Shown: positions 25,870 to 33,876 of the stretch, piece by piece
Layout of the letters: each line of letters opens with the position of its first letter
How positions within the stretch are numbered: position 1 is the stretch's first letter
Assembly (NCBI GenBank): GCA_046593355.1
Contig: JBKJNY010000240.1
Coordinates: 1 to 57,174, forward strand
Source of the DNA: SXOA01 sp046593355
GTDB taxonomy: Bacteria; Planctomycetota; Planctomycetia; Pirellulales; Pirellulaceae
Direction: 5' to 3'
DNA: 57,174 bases
Position numbers and translations under genes: made by a program
Notes under the pieces: generated by a model
Database searches by the model: none
The model's input: the letters and a program-made list of their open reading frames with translations, nothing else
Told to the model about the DNA's origin: nothing

Positions 25870-26865
25870 CTACTTTGCTGCACTCTCTAAAGCCTGGCTT
25901 TTCTCGGCCCAGGCGGCTGCGCCGCGAACGACCGCTTCGTCGGCCAGACGGGCGGCGACGACTTTGAACAACTTGGCCATCGGCGGAGCCGCTCGATTCT
26001 TGGCGGCTTCCTCCACCTGGCTCACAAAGAGTTCTGGCATTGCCTCGACTAGACCGCCGCCAAGCACGACGATGTCCGGCGCGAGCAGGTTGGCGACATC
26101 CCCGACCACGCTGCCGATCAGCCGGGCCGCTCGGATGACAATCTGCTCCACCACCTTGTCTCCGTCTTTGATGGCCTGGGCCAGCACGCTGCTGCGGATC
26201 GCGGCCACATCCGTGCCGGCGACCTTGAACAGATTGGGAGCTTCCCCGCGAAACGCCGCCGCTGCCGCCGCGGAGGCGATTGCCAGCCGGCTCGCTTCCG
26301 TCTCCAGGCAGCCGGTTCGCCCGCAGCCGCAGAGCAGTCCGCCGGGGGTGACCTGCATGTGGCCGATTTCAAAGCAGCTCATCGTCTTGCCGCGAATGAT
26401 TTCCCCCTGATAAACGCAGCCGCCGCCGATGCCCGTACCCGGAAACACACCCACCAGGCAGCGGGCATTCTTCCCGGAGCCGAAGCGATACTCGCCGTAT
26501 ACGCCGGCATCCACGTCGTTGAGGATCACGGTCGGCGCGCCGAACGCCTCCTCCAGAATCGACTTCACATGCACGTTCTTCCAACTCAAGTTAGCAGTGT
26601 CGAGAATGACGCCTCGATCCAAATCCATGTTTCCAGGGCAGCCGATGCCGATGCCCGCGATGTCGTCGTTTTCGAGCTTCGCCTCTTCGAGGGCATCGCG
26701 GATGGTTTCGATAATCCGCTCCATCCCGACTTTCGCCCCTTCCAACCCTTTCGTCTTGCGCCGTTTGCGGCCGAGAGTACGGAACTCCTCATTGAAGACG
26801 GCGGACATCATTTTGGTGCCGCCGAGATCGAAGCCGACCCAGTGCTTTTTCCTAGGTGAAGTCAT
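25870..26865 (-). CDS. ROK-family sugar kinase (glucokinase-like)
   Basis: 331 residues. ROK kinases phosphorylate glucose or related sugars in the cytosol. The N-terminal phosphate loop is GFDLGGTKMMSAV, with NDVDAGVYGE, FPGTGIGGGCVYQG, the metal-site histidine motif EIGHMQV, and the zinc motif CGCGRTGCLE. All key elements look intact. First gene of the apparent operon leading into ppx. That position raises the possibility that polyphosphate is the phosphate donor, but the zinc motif is typical of ordinary ATP-dependent ROK enzymes, so the donor is open. Confidence 0.92.
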   Translation of the reverse strand: MTSPRKKHWVGFDLGGTKMMSAVFNEEFRTLGRKRRKTKGLEGAKVGMERIIETIRDALEEAKLENDDIAGIGIGCPGNMDLDRGVILDTANLSWKNVHVKSILEEAFGAPTVILNDVDAGVYGEYRFGSGKNARCLVGVFPGTGIGGGCVYQGEIIRGKTMSCFEIGHMQVTPGGLLCGCGRTGCLETEASRLAIASAAAAAAFRGEAPNLFKVAGTDVAAIRSSVLAQAIKDGDKVVEQIVIRAARLIGSVVGDVANLLAPDIVVLGGGLVEAMPELFVSQVEEAAKNRAAPPMAKLFKVVAARLADEAVVRGAAAWAEKSQALESAAK

Positions 26866-26942
26866 GCGGGGATTTTAGCACAATCGCTCCAGGGCGGAAC
26901 CGACCCGAAAAGGACGTGAAGATTGCGTGAAATTGGCTCCTT

Positions 26943-27470
26943 TCAGGCCTCGGGAAGCGGTGGCAGCGTCGTCGCCACGGCGGCCGTGCTCGTGTTCATG
27001 AACTGGTCAGCGTTGGCGGCGACATACTCCGCATTCTTGATGATCGACTCCAAGGAAAGTCCAAAGGGAGCAACATTACTTCCTCCCAACGAAACCTTGA
27101 CATTGCGCAACAGTTCCGCGCTGCGGTTGGCGTGCCGGGCCACGCCCTCCGGACGTCCCTCCCGCGTTTTCACTCCCGCAGCCGCCAGCTTGATAAGCCC
27201 CTTGGAATAATCCGCCGCCGGTCCCTTCCGTCCGCAAGCGTGCCAGACTTGTTCCCAGGTTTCGTGGGCCTCCCAATAATAGCCGTGATTGAAAAGCTGG
27301 ATGCCCCAAAGGTATTCTTCGTGCCGCTGGCAGTTCTCCGGCGTCAGCGGCTCGCATTTTTCGGGAACGTGGCCGAAGCTATGCCCTGCCGGGTCGCTCA
27401 GTGGATGCGGAAACTTGCCGGGGACATAGGAGTACGCGGGAAATGAGCGGTCGGGAAGTGGCAGGGACAT
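26943..27470 (-). CDS. DUF309 family protein
   Basis: 175 residues from the ATG at 27470; the same frame runs to 28247, but that upstream part is antisense to the SDR gene and not protein-like. The DUF309 signature FNHGYYWEAHETWEQVWHA is at about residues 61-79, followed by LIKLAAAGVKTREGRPEGVA. Family members are small helical proteins of unknown biochemical role. Divergent from the SDR gene, with only 48 bp between the two start codons, so the promoters must overlap. Confidence 0.88.
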   Translation of the reverse strand: MSLPLPDRSFPAYSYVPGKFPHPLSDPAGHSFGHVPEKCEPLTPENCQRHEEYLWGIQLFNHGYYWEAHETWEQVWHACGRKGPAADYSKGLIKLAAAGVKTREGRPEGVARHANRSAELLRNVKVSLGGSNVAPFGLSLESIIKNAEYVAANADQFMNTSTAAVATTLPPLPEA

Positions 27471-27518
27471 TCCCGCCACGTTACCATACTCGCGTTCCCA
27501 TTTTCTTGGAGAAAAGTC

Positions 27519-28202
27519 ATGCCCGATGTTCGACGTATCGTATTGACCGGTGCTGGCCGCGGCCTTGGGCTGGCAATGACCGAGGGTTTTATCGAGCGGG
27601 GCCATACCGTCAGCGGTTGCGGGCGGAATAAAGAGGCGATGTGGGAGCTGTCGCAGCGGTTTGGCCAGCCGCACCGGTTCGATGCTGTCGATGTGGCGGA
27701 CGAACAGCAAGTGAAGCGCTGGGCCGAAAGCGTGCTCGCCGACGGGCCGCCAGATTTGCTGCTCAACAATGCCGCGGTCATCAACCGCAGTGAGCCCCTG
27801 TGGGAAGTGCCGCCGACGGACTTCTCGCGGGTCATCGACGTCAACATCAAAGGCGTCTTTCACGTCCTGCGGCACTTTGTGCCGGCCATGGTGGATCGGC
27901 AGCAGGGAATCATCGTCAACTTCAGCTCCGGGTGGGGAAGGTCGACCTCGCCGAATGTCGCTCCCTACTGCGCCACGAAATACGCCATCGAAGGGCTCAC
28001 GCTGGCTCTCTCCGCGGAGCTGCCCCCCGGCATGGCCGCCATTCCGCTCAACCCCGGCATCATCAACACCGAGATGCTCGAAGTCGCCTTCGGCCCCGCC
28101 GCCGCGGAATATCCGTCGCCCGCTGAGTGGGCCGAAACTGCCGTCCCCTTCATTCTGGCGCTCCGCCCGAAGGACAATGGGCGCTCGCTGTCGGTGAAGT
28201 AG
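27519..28202 (+). CDS. Short-chain dehydrogenase/reductase
   Basis: 227 residues, typical classical SDR length. The NAD(P)-binding loop is TGAGRGLG; the NNAA motif is in DLLLNNAAVI; the catalytic residues are Ser136 or Ser137 in NFSSGWGRS, Tyr150 and Lys154 in YCATK. After the active site comes NPGIINTEML. The substrate cannot be told from the sequence. Divergent from the DUF309 gene. A family B inverted repeat follows the stop and separates it from the convergent oxidoreductase gene. Confidence 0.93.
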   Translation: MPDVRRIVLTGAGRGLGLAMTEGFIERGHTVSGCGRNKEAMWELSQRFGQPHRFDAVDVADEQQVKRWAESVLADGPPDLLLNNAAVINRSEPLWEVPPTDFSRVIDVNIKGVFHVLRHFVPAMVDRQQGIIVNFSSGWGRSTSPNVAPYCATKYAIEGLTLALSAELPPGMAAIPLNPGIINTEMLEVAFGPAAAEYPSPAEWAETAVPFILALRPKDNGRSLSVK

Positions 28203-28211
28203 CGGTATCAG

Positions 28212-28283
28212 GGGGTCGGGAGTCTTTGGCGTCATTGATTTCTCCATCAGCGATAGTTATCGACGCCAAAGACTCCCGACCCC
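28212..28283. repeat. Inverted repeat family B, copy 2
   Basis: Arms 28212-28233 and 28262-28283 are perfect 22-bp reverse complements (GGGGTCGGGAGTCTTTGGCG plus TC). It lies between convergent genes. It is preceded by GTATCAGGGGG, a string also found with the intragenic palindrome at 38254 and, inverted, near 29792. Confidence 0.9.
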
Positions 28284-28305
28284 TTTGCGTTGCGCCCCTA
28301 GCGCC

Positions 28306-29586
28306 TCACACCTTCTTCCACTCCCCGCGCGCCTCGCGACTGAGCTCCTTGCTCGCGTCCGCGTCGCCGACGAAGTCTTCCTTTGAAGGATCCCACTTGA
28401 GCTTTCGTCCCAGCCGATAGCCGATGTTTCCCAGGTGGCAAATGGTGGCGGAGCGGTGGCCGACTTCGGCGGGGCAGATGGTTTCCTTGCCGGTGCGGAT
28501 GGCAGCGAGCCAGTTGGCGTGATGGTTGTTCGCGTCAATGACGTGGCGGACGTTCTCGCCGAGCGGCTCTTTCAAAATGGAATCGGGCTTACTCGAAATG
28601 CCGCCGCGGCTGACGACGATGATGCCGTCGGTCCCTTCAAAGACGCAGTCACCTTTCAAATCCCCTTCGAACTCGTTGTGAATCATGGTCACGCCGTTTT
28701 CATAGACATATTTCAGGCCGTGTCCATCGTTGGGCTTCTCAGGCGGGATGATTTCCATGGGTCCGCTCCGGTCGGTTTCCATCGCCCACTGGGCAATGTC
28801 GAAGTGGTGGGCCCCCATGTCGGCTATCGCTCCGCCGCCGTATTCCTGGTAGTTCCGCCAGGCGGGGAAATGGTCGTGAATTCCCTTGGGGCAGAGGACT
28901 TCGTTGTAGTCCCGCAGCGGCGCGGGGCCGCACCACGTTTCCCAGTCGGTGCCGGCGGGAACTTCCTGCCCCGGCAGGTCGCACGGCTTGGCCGGGCCGC
29001 CGACGCCGATGCGGATCGTCTTGACTTTGCCAATGCGGCCGTTCCAAATGTACTCCGCTGCCTTGCGAAAGTGCCCGCCGAACTCGCTCCGCTGCTGACT
29101 GCCGGTCTGGAAGACGACCTTCCCTTTGGCGACCTCGTCCACAATCCGACGCCCTTCCGCCACGTTGTGCGTCAGGGGCTTCTCGCAGTAGATGTGCTTT
29201 CCCGCCCGGGCCGCCAGGATGCAAGGAATCGCGTGCCAGTGGTCTGGCGTGGCGATGACGACCGCGTCCAGGCCGCCCTGGGCCAGCAGCTCGCGGAAAT
29301 CGCCGTAAGCCTTCACCCCCTTGAAGCTGCCGCTCGCCCTCCGGTCGGCATACCGCTTCTCCACCCGCGCCGCGGCATCGTCGAGCCGCTCTTTCACCAC
29401 GTCGCTGACCGCCACCACCTCCACGTCTTTGCGGCCCAGGAATCCATCGAGATGCCCCCGCCCCATCTTCCCCACCCCTATGAACCCCAGCGTGAGCCGC
29501 TCGCTCGCCGCGGCCCAGGCAGAGCTCCTCAAAATCAGCGGCGACAGCGAAGCAGCAGACATCAGAAATGAGCGGCGAGTGGTCAT
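28306..29586 (-). CDS. Tat-exported Gfo/Idh/MocA oxidoreductase
   Basis: 426 residues from the ATG at 29586, chosen because it opens a twin-arginine signal (MTTRRSFLMSAASLSPLILR, ending SSAWAA). The Rossmann motif is GFIGVGKMGRGHLDGF. Further hallmarks are VVIATPDHWHA, the EKP motif in YCEKPLTHNVAEG, and YGGGAIADMGAHHFDIAQWA in the C-terminal domain. Known relatives oxidise or epimerise sugars with bound NAD(P); exported versions are characteristic of planctomycetes. The substrate is unknown. A longer ORF to 29814 only covers an intergenic inverted repeat. Confidence 0.93.
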   Translation of the reverse strand: MTTRRSFLMSAASLSPLILRSSAWAAASERLTLGFIGVGKMGRGHLDGFLGRKDVEVVAVSDVVKERLDDAAARVEKRYADRRASGSFKGVKAYGDFRELLAQGGLDAVVIATPDHWHAIPCILAARAGKHIYCEKPLTHNVAEGRRIVDEVAKGKVVFQTGSQQRSEFGGHFRKAAEYIWNGRIGKVKTIRIGVGGPAKPCDLPGQEVPAGTDWETWCGPAPLRDYNEVLCPKGIHDHFPAWRNYQEYGGGAIADMGAHHFDIAQWAMETDRSGPMEIIPPEKPNDGHGLKYVYENGVTMIHNEFEGDLKGDCVFEGTDGIIVVSRGGISSKPDSILKEPLGENVRHVIDANNHHANWLAAIRTGKETICPAEVGHRSATICHLGNIGYRLGRKLKWDPSKEDFVGDADASKELSREARGEWKKV

Positions 29587-29622
29587 GAGGGAACCCTTGT
29601 GAATGGGGAGAGAGGGACTCAA

Positions 29623-29737
29623 AGTAGGGTGCATGAGTTTCACGAAATGCACGCGTGAAGGATCCGAGCATTGGGTTGATTCACCCCGTAAGCGGCATCG
29701 TTCACGCGTGCATGGCGCTTCGCTTATGCACCCTACT
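29623..29737. repeat. Inverted repeat family E
   Basis: Arms of 37 bp (29623-29659 and 29701-29737) share AGTAGGGTGCAT at the outer ends and TGCACGCGTGAA at the inner ends, with a few mismatches between. It lies just upstream of the oxidoreductase start, in a spacer between divergently transcribed genes. Confidence 0.85.
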
Positions 29738-30007
29738 TCAGGCGGCAGGTTATGATACCCGGCCACAACGCGATAAGCGCTATTGGCCCCCCTGATACTA
29801 CTGTTTTTATTCATGTTTCACACGTCCTTGTTTGGTCCACTTCTGAATCAAGGCCCTCTTTACAACCCGTTATGTCACAAATATTTATGTATATATTGTT
29901 CATAATTTGTTGTTTCATTTGCGACCAAAACTAGTAAATCTTGATTCATCGGTCTTGGAGGAGGTTATAAGCCTCCTTTCGCCTCGTCGCAGACGCTAGG
30001 TTGTCCC
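29738..30007. other. Gene-free AT-rich segment
   Basis: Much lower GC than its surroundings, particularly 29800-29950 with runs such as TTTATGTATATATTGTTC. No convincing gene: a 60-codon frame at 29752 is low-complexity and starts in the repeat. One weak hairpin, AGGAGG-loop-CCTCCT, lies at about 29959-29977. It may hold promoters for the divergent flanking genes, but no clear consensus was seen. The whole gap is 29587-30421. Confidence 0.5.
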
Positions 30008-30087
30008 CCTCTGCGACCTCTGCGCCTCTGCGTGATGCCACTCTTTCAAATCAGGAGCATCACGCAGAGGCGCAAAGCTCGCAGAGG
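30008..30087. repeat. Inverted repeat family F
   Basis: 31-bp arms 30008-30038 and 30057-30087 match at 29 of 31 positions as reverse complements and carry CTCTGCG words. The loop is 18 bp. It lies upstream of the NHL-repeat gene in the divergent spacer. The text TCTGCGCCTCTGCGTGA belongs to a repeat type that seems common in GC-rich environmental bacteria; that last point is from memory, not checked. Confidence 0.85.
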
Positions 30088-30421
30088 TTGAAGTCAGAGA
30101 GCCAACGCGCACTGCCAGCCGCCTCCCGTTGCCAGAACATGTACAATTGTAGCATACCGGATGGTCCATTTCCACCCCTCGGCTGAATTATTCGGGAAAT
30201 TTCCATTCTCTTGTGCGTGGACGATTGCCGTTTTGGCCTCTCGGGTTGGATAGAATGGCGGCATGATGCTCCTGGCCCAATTCAAGCAGGTTGCACCGCT
30301 CAGCCAACTGGCCGGCGTGGCAGCCCTGTACTTTCTGCTGTGCTTTCTTCCGTTCGCTGTGGCGGCTTGCTCGCGGATTGACTTTTCGCAATGCGCCAAC
30401 GAGCATCATAAGACATTATCC

Positions 30422-31342
30422 ATGACCAATCGACGTTATTCACGCCTGCGAATTCTCGTATCCAGCATCTTGCTGGCGCTATCCTCAGCGGGAGCAGTAA
30501 CGGCTTCTGCTGCCGAAGCCATCGATTTTCAAACGCCGCAAGACTTCCTCCAGTTGCCGGAGGGCTACACGCTCGGAGCCTGCTCGGCGGTGGCAGTGAA
30601 TAGCAAGGACGAAATCTATCTGTTCCATCGAGGGAAGCATCCCATCCTCTGTTTTGATCAGGATGGGAAGTTTCTCCGCTCTTGGGGGGACGACCAGATT
30701 CACACGGCTCATGGGCTGCGGGTGGACAAGGAGGACAACATCTGGGCTACCGATATCGGCAACCACCGGGTCTTCAAATTCGACTCGCAGGGAAAGGAGC
30801 TGCTGGCGTTGGGGACCGGCAAGCCAGGAACGGAAACGGACCAGTTCGATAAGCCCACGGACATCGCCTTCGGTCCCGACGGAGAATTCTTCGTCTCCGA
30901 TGGCTACGGCAACAGCCGCGTGCTGAAGTTTTCGCCCAACGGCGGCTTCATCAAGACTTGGGGAACGCCCGGCATGCGCGGCGGCGAGTTTAACCTGCCG
31001 CATAGCATTGTGGTGGACGCCAAGAACCGGGTGCTGGTCGGCGACCGGGAAAACAACCGCATTCAGGTTTTCGACCTCGAAGGCAAGCCGCTCGCCATCT
31101 GGCGGGGCTACGCCCCTTACGGCCTGGCGCTGGACCCATCCGGCAATCTCTTCGTTGCCGACGGCAGGGCCAACAAAGTGAATCTGCTCGACGGGGCCGG
31201 CAAGGTGAAGAAAAGCTGGGGCCGCAAAGGGTCCAAGCGGGGCCAATTCGACATGCCCCACATGCTGGCCTTTGACTCCTCCGGCAACTTGTTTGTAGCC
31301 GAAGTCAACGGCCAGCGGCTACAGAAGTTTGTGCGAAAGTAG
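30422..31342 (+). CDS. Secreted NHL-repeat protein, amidating-lyase-like propeller
   Basis: 306 residues from the ATG at 30422, which opens a signal peptide (TNRRYSRLRILVSSILLALS, cleavage near TASAAEA). An upstream ATG at 30263 in frame would add a second hydrophobic stretch and is less likely. Six NHL-type blades are visible, for example GLRVDKEDNIWATDIGNHRV, DIAFGPDGEFFVSDGYGNSR, SIVVDAKNRVLVGDRENNRI and GLALDPSGNLFVADGRANKV. The pattern resembles the lyase domain of peptidylglycine amidating enzymes, but no activity can be assigned. It ends K-TAG, with the TAG forming the left end of a family C element. Confidence 0.88.
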   Translation: MTNRRYSRLRILVSSILLALSSAGAVTASAAEAIDFQTPQDFLQLPEGYTLGACSAVAVNSKDEIYLFHRGKHPILCFDQDGKFLRSWGDDQIHTAHGLRVDKEDNIWATDIGNHRVFKFDSQGKELLALGTGKPGTETDQFDKPTDIAFGPDGEFFVSDGYGNSRVLKFSPNGGFIKTWGTPGMRGGEFNLPHSIVVDAKNRVLVGDRENNRIQVFDLEGKPLAIWRGYAPYGLALDPSGNLFVADGRANKVNLLDGAGKVKKSWGRKGSKRGQFDMPHMLAFDSSGNLFVAEVNGQRLQKFVRK

Positions 31343-31392
31343 TCCGCTCACTCCGTGAGCGGACATGCCGGCACACGGAGTGTGCCGGCTAC
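31337..31392. repeat. Family C composite palindrome, complete copy
   Basis: Left end AAGTAG, hairpin TCCGCTCACTCCGTGAGCGGA, central CATG, hairpin CCGGCACACGGAGTGTGCCGG, right end CTAC. TAG at 31340-31342 is the stop of the NHL gene; CTA at 31389-31391 is the stop of the convergent larC gene. Both genes therefore terminate inside the element. Confidence 0.92.
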
Positions 31393-32561
31393 GAATTCGG
31401 CGTAAACGCTCGCATCGCCCCTTCGTACACGTCTTTCAGCGGCAGGTTCTGCTCCGCGGCAATTTTGCGGCAGGATTCGAACTCGGGGGAGAAGCTGAGG
31501 CTGCCGTCCGAGAGGACGGCGAGTTTCCCTTCGATTTTGCCCCAGGGAGTTTCCACGTTGTGCGGCCGGCGCTCCAGCTTGTGACGGCTGGCGGGCCAGC
31601 GGCGGATGCCGAGGGTGCCGGTTTCCTGGAAGATGATTTTTTCCAGCTTGGGGACGAAGTCCGGCCCGCACAGGACGCTGAGCAAGACGCCGGGGCGGTT
31701 CTTCTTCATCTGGATGGAGGTGGTGTATACGTCGAGTGCCCCCGCTTCAAAGAGTTTGGCCGTGCAATGGCCGACGATTTCGCCGCTGATGTCGTCCAGG
31801 TTGGTTTCCAGCACCCAGACCTGATCGCTGACGATGTTCTGCTCCGCTTCGCCGATGATCAGGCGGAGGAGGTTGGCCTGCTCCTTCATGTCCCGGTCGC
31901 CGGCGCCCAGGCCGATGGTCTGCATCTTCATGGGCGGCAGCGAGCCGAACTCGTCGGCCACGGTCGCCACGATGGCGGCTCCAGTGGGAGTGGTGAGCTC
32001 GCACGAGCAGACCGACGGGGCGAGCGGAATCCCCTTGAGCAGCTCCGCGGTGGCCGGGGCGGGAATGCTGACGCGGCCATGCTCGATTTCCAGAAAGCCC
32101 ATGCCGGTGGGAATCGGCGAGCAGACAATCCGGTCCACTCCCAGCAGCGTCAGGCCGACGGCGCTCCCCACGATATCCGCGATGGAATCCACCGCCCCCA
32201 CTTCGTGGAAATGCACCTTGCGAATCGTCGTCCCGTGTACTTTGGCTTCGGCCTCCCCCAGCCGCGTGAAAATCCGTTTGGCCAATTCTTTCTGAGCGGT
32301 GGTCAGAACCGTGCTGGCGTCGATTTTCTCGACGATATGGTGCAGATGCCGGTGGGCCTTCTCCGGCTCATGTTGGACATGCACCTTGAGGCCGCGAAAC
32401 CCCTTGCGATGCACCTCTTCCGCCACCAGCTTGACGCCGGGATAGCCGAGCGAATCGATCCCGGCTTGCATCGCGGCCAGGTCCACGCCGCAATCGGCGA
32501 GCGCTCCCAGAGTCATGTCCCCACTGATACCGCTGGGGCAGTCGAAGTAGGCGATTTTCAT
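31389..32561 (-). CDS. larC: Nickel-pincer cofactor biosynthesis protein LarC
   Basis: 390 residues. LarC inserts nickel into the pyridinium dithiocarboxylate precursor of the nickel-pincer cofactor in the known pathway. Hallmarks: MKIAYFDCPSGISGDM at the N-terminus, VHFHEVGAVDSIADIVGSAV, LTTPTGAAIVATVADEFG, and in the second half LETNLDDISGEIVGHC and KKNRPGVLLSVLC. Both halves are in one frame, whereas some bacteria split larC and join it by frameshifting. No larA, larB or larE gene is in the window. The stop codon lies inside the family C element. Confidence 0.94.
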   Translation of the reverse strand: MKIAYFDCPSGISGDMTLGALADCGVDLAAMQAGIDSLGYPGVKLVAEEVHRKGFRGLKVHVQHEPEKAHRHLHHIVEKIDASTVLTTAQKELAKRIFTRLGEAEAKVHGTTIRKVHFHEVGAVDSIADIVGSAVGLTLLGVDRIVCSPIPTGMGFLEIEHGRVSIPAPATAELLKGIPLAPSVCSCELTTPTGAAIVATVADEFGSLPPMKMQTIGLGAGDRDMKEQANLLRLIIGEAEQNIVSDQVWVLETNLDDISGEIVGHCTAKLFEAGALDVYTTSIQMKKNRPGVLLSVLCGPDFVPKLEKIIFQETGTLGIRRWPASRHKLERRPHNVETPWGKIEGKLAVLSDGSLSFSPEFESCRKIAAEQNLPLKDVYEGAMRAFTPNS

Positions 32562-32682
32562 GGGAGGGCAAAAGCCACGGAGGGACGCAGGGAGGGAACA
32601 AGGAGAGTCCGTGTTCCAAGATAGCAGGCTGGCAAAGCTCGCGCAATGGCTGACTTATCTAACTTAAACCTTAGCGCCTCGA

Positions 32683-32803
32683 ATCCGTGGTATTCGTGAC
32701 ATCCGTGGTCGAACAAACTTTGACCACGGATATCACCGAAATCACGGATAGAATTCAAATTGCGCAAAAAAATCTCACACGGAGGCACAGGGGCACGGAG
32801 GAA
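32683..32803. repeat. Degenerate inverted repeat plus CACGGAGGCACAG-type motif
   Basis: Imperfect arms (32683-32710 and 32722-32749) built of ATCCGTG/CACGGAT words are followed at 32771-32803 by CACACGGAGGCACAGGGGCA and similar text. A separate short hairpin GCGCGCCA/TGGCGCGC is at 32860-32877, just beyond the csrA stop. The 365-bp spacer 32562-32926 shows no gene. Confidence 0.6.
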
Positions 32804-32926
32804 GAAGATCGACCTCGGCGTCCCAGCGACTCGGTGCGAGAGTAAATTTCGCACACAGCGCGCGCCATTTGGCGCGCCTACTAGTCTTCTCTGTTCAATT
32901 GCCTCAACAACAACTTCGTCGTCAAG

Positions 32927-33190
32927 CTACTTCGCCAGACGAAGCGGTGCAGTGGCCGCATCGACGCCGGAATCGAAATTCTTGGCGCTGACTTCGGCGT
33001 GAGGCACTTTGCTGCTGGGAAGATGGGCAAAATCACCCTTGGCGGCTTCCAACTCGCCGCGCACGATGCGGACGGTGTCGGGAGCTTCGATGCCCAGGGT
33101 GACGCGGTTGCCCGCAACCCGGTTGACGACGACCGTAATGTTGCCGCCGATGACGAGACGTTCACCAACTTTGCGACTGAGAACCAGCAT
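32927..33190 (-). CDS. csrA: Carbon storage regulator CsrA with C-terminal extension
   Basis: 87 residues from the ATG at 33190; the ORF runs to 33244, but MLVLSRKVGERLVIGGNITV is the canonical CsrA start and AAGGAG lies eight bases upstream. CsrA is an RNA-binding translational regulator that recognises GGA motifs. VNRVAGNRVTLGIEAPDTVR completes the dimeric beta core. About 25 residues after the usual end (AHLPSSKVPHAEVSAKNFDS onward) are an extension of unknown role. The gene is isolated, with 686 bp of apparently gene-free DNA (33191-33876) upstream. Confidence 0.95.
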   Translation of the reverse strand: MLVLSRKVGERLVIGGNITVVVNRVAGNRVTLGIEAPDTVRIVRGELEAAKGDFAHLPSSKVPHAEVSAKNFDSGVDAATAPLRLAK

Positions 33191-33876
33191 GGTTCTTACT
33201 CCTTGTCTTGGGGGTGCGCCCGGTTTCAGCGGGCAGGATTTCATTTCCGACGCACGAGAATCTTTCTGATCGCCCCCCGGCGATTGTCAGTTTGCCGATT
33301 CGGCAGACTCGCGTGGAGCAGGAAGCATTGCAAGTTGCGTTCCAATGGTTCGTTCATGAGTAAAAATGGCGGTTGCGACGCATTTTTTGATGGGAAGTTT
33401 GGACGAATTGGAGGGTGTCGAGTCCCTCCGCGGCGGAGGTCACGGCCCCTGGCTGCTCTCATTTAAGGAATCAGTCTAACTTTGAGATGAATTTGCATCT
33501 TATTACTTCATCGATAGCTAGCGCCACGGCTTGCGGCAGCAGTCGGGAGCTACCGCAATATGCGGGAAAAATAGCGGAAACTGGCTCTTTGGCGAGAACC
33601 CGACTCGCGCAATGTCCCACCAGACGATGCCCGACTTTCCCGGCAGGTCGCGCCCGCCCGCGGTGCCAGGCGAGTTTTTTTGTCGTATTCGGCACTCCGG
33701 CCACATTCCTTTGCCGCTAAGATGCCATAAGGGAAGAATGATTGCCAGAAGAGCACATTGGCTGGTCGCGCAATCGCCAGGATGATTTTCTCAAGACCAT
33801 TCCGCTGGCCGCTAGCAAGCCAGCCTGCTAGCGAAATAGCCCTACCAATGGACATGTCGCAACGAGGGACTTTCTG
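33191..33876. other. Intergenic region between csrA and the TPR gene
   Basis: 686 bp between divergent genes. Short frames on both strands (for example minus 33550-33987) are arginine-rich and without recognisable motifs. A small hairpin CCTCCGCGGCGGAGG is at about 33425-33440. No gene or other feature was identified. Confidence 0.5.
33199..33204 (-). promoter_or_regulatory. Strong Shine-Dalgarno site of csrA
   Basis: On the minus strand AAGGAG is spaced eight bases from the ATG at 33190. It decides the start over the upstream in-frame ATG at 33244. It is noteworthy because most genes in this window lack a clear site, and because it contains the GGA core that CsrA binds, which would allow autoregulation. 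Confidence 0.7.

Noticed and set aside
27471..28247. N-terminal extension of the DUF309 frame over the SDR gene
   Set aside because: The region is antisense to an SDR gene with intact catalytic motifs; the DUF309 homology starts after the internal ATG at 27470.
29752..29934. 60-codon gene in the AT-rich segment
   Set aside because: No ribosome site, no recognisable motif, low-complexity C-terminus; the AT richness alone keeps the frame open.
30263..30421. Upstream start of the NHL-repeat protein
   Set aside because: It would place a second hydrophobic segment before a good signal peptide that begins at 30422; it remains possible that it is a small leader peptide.
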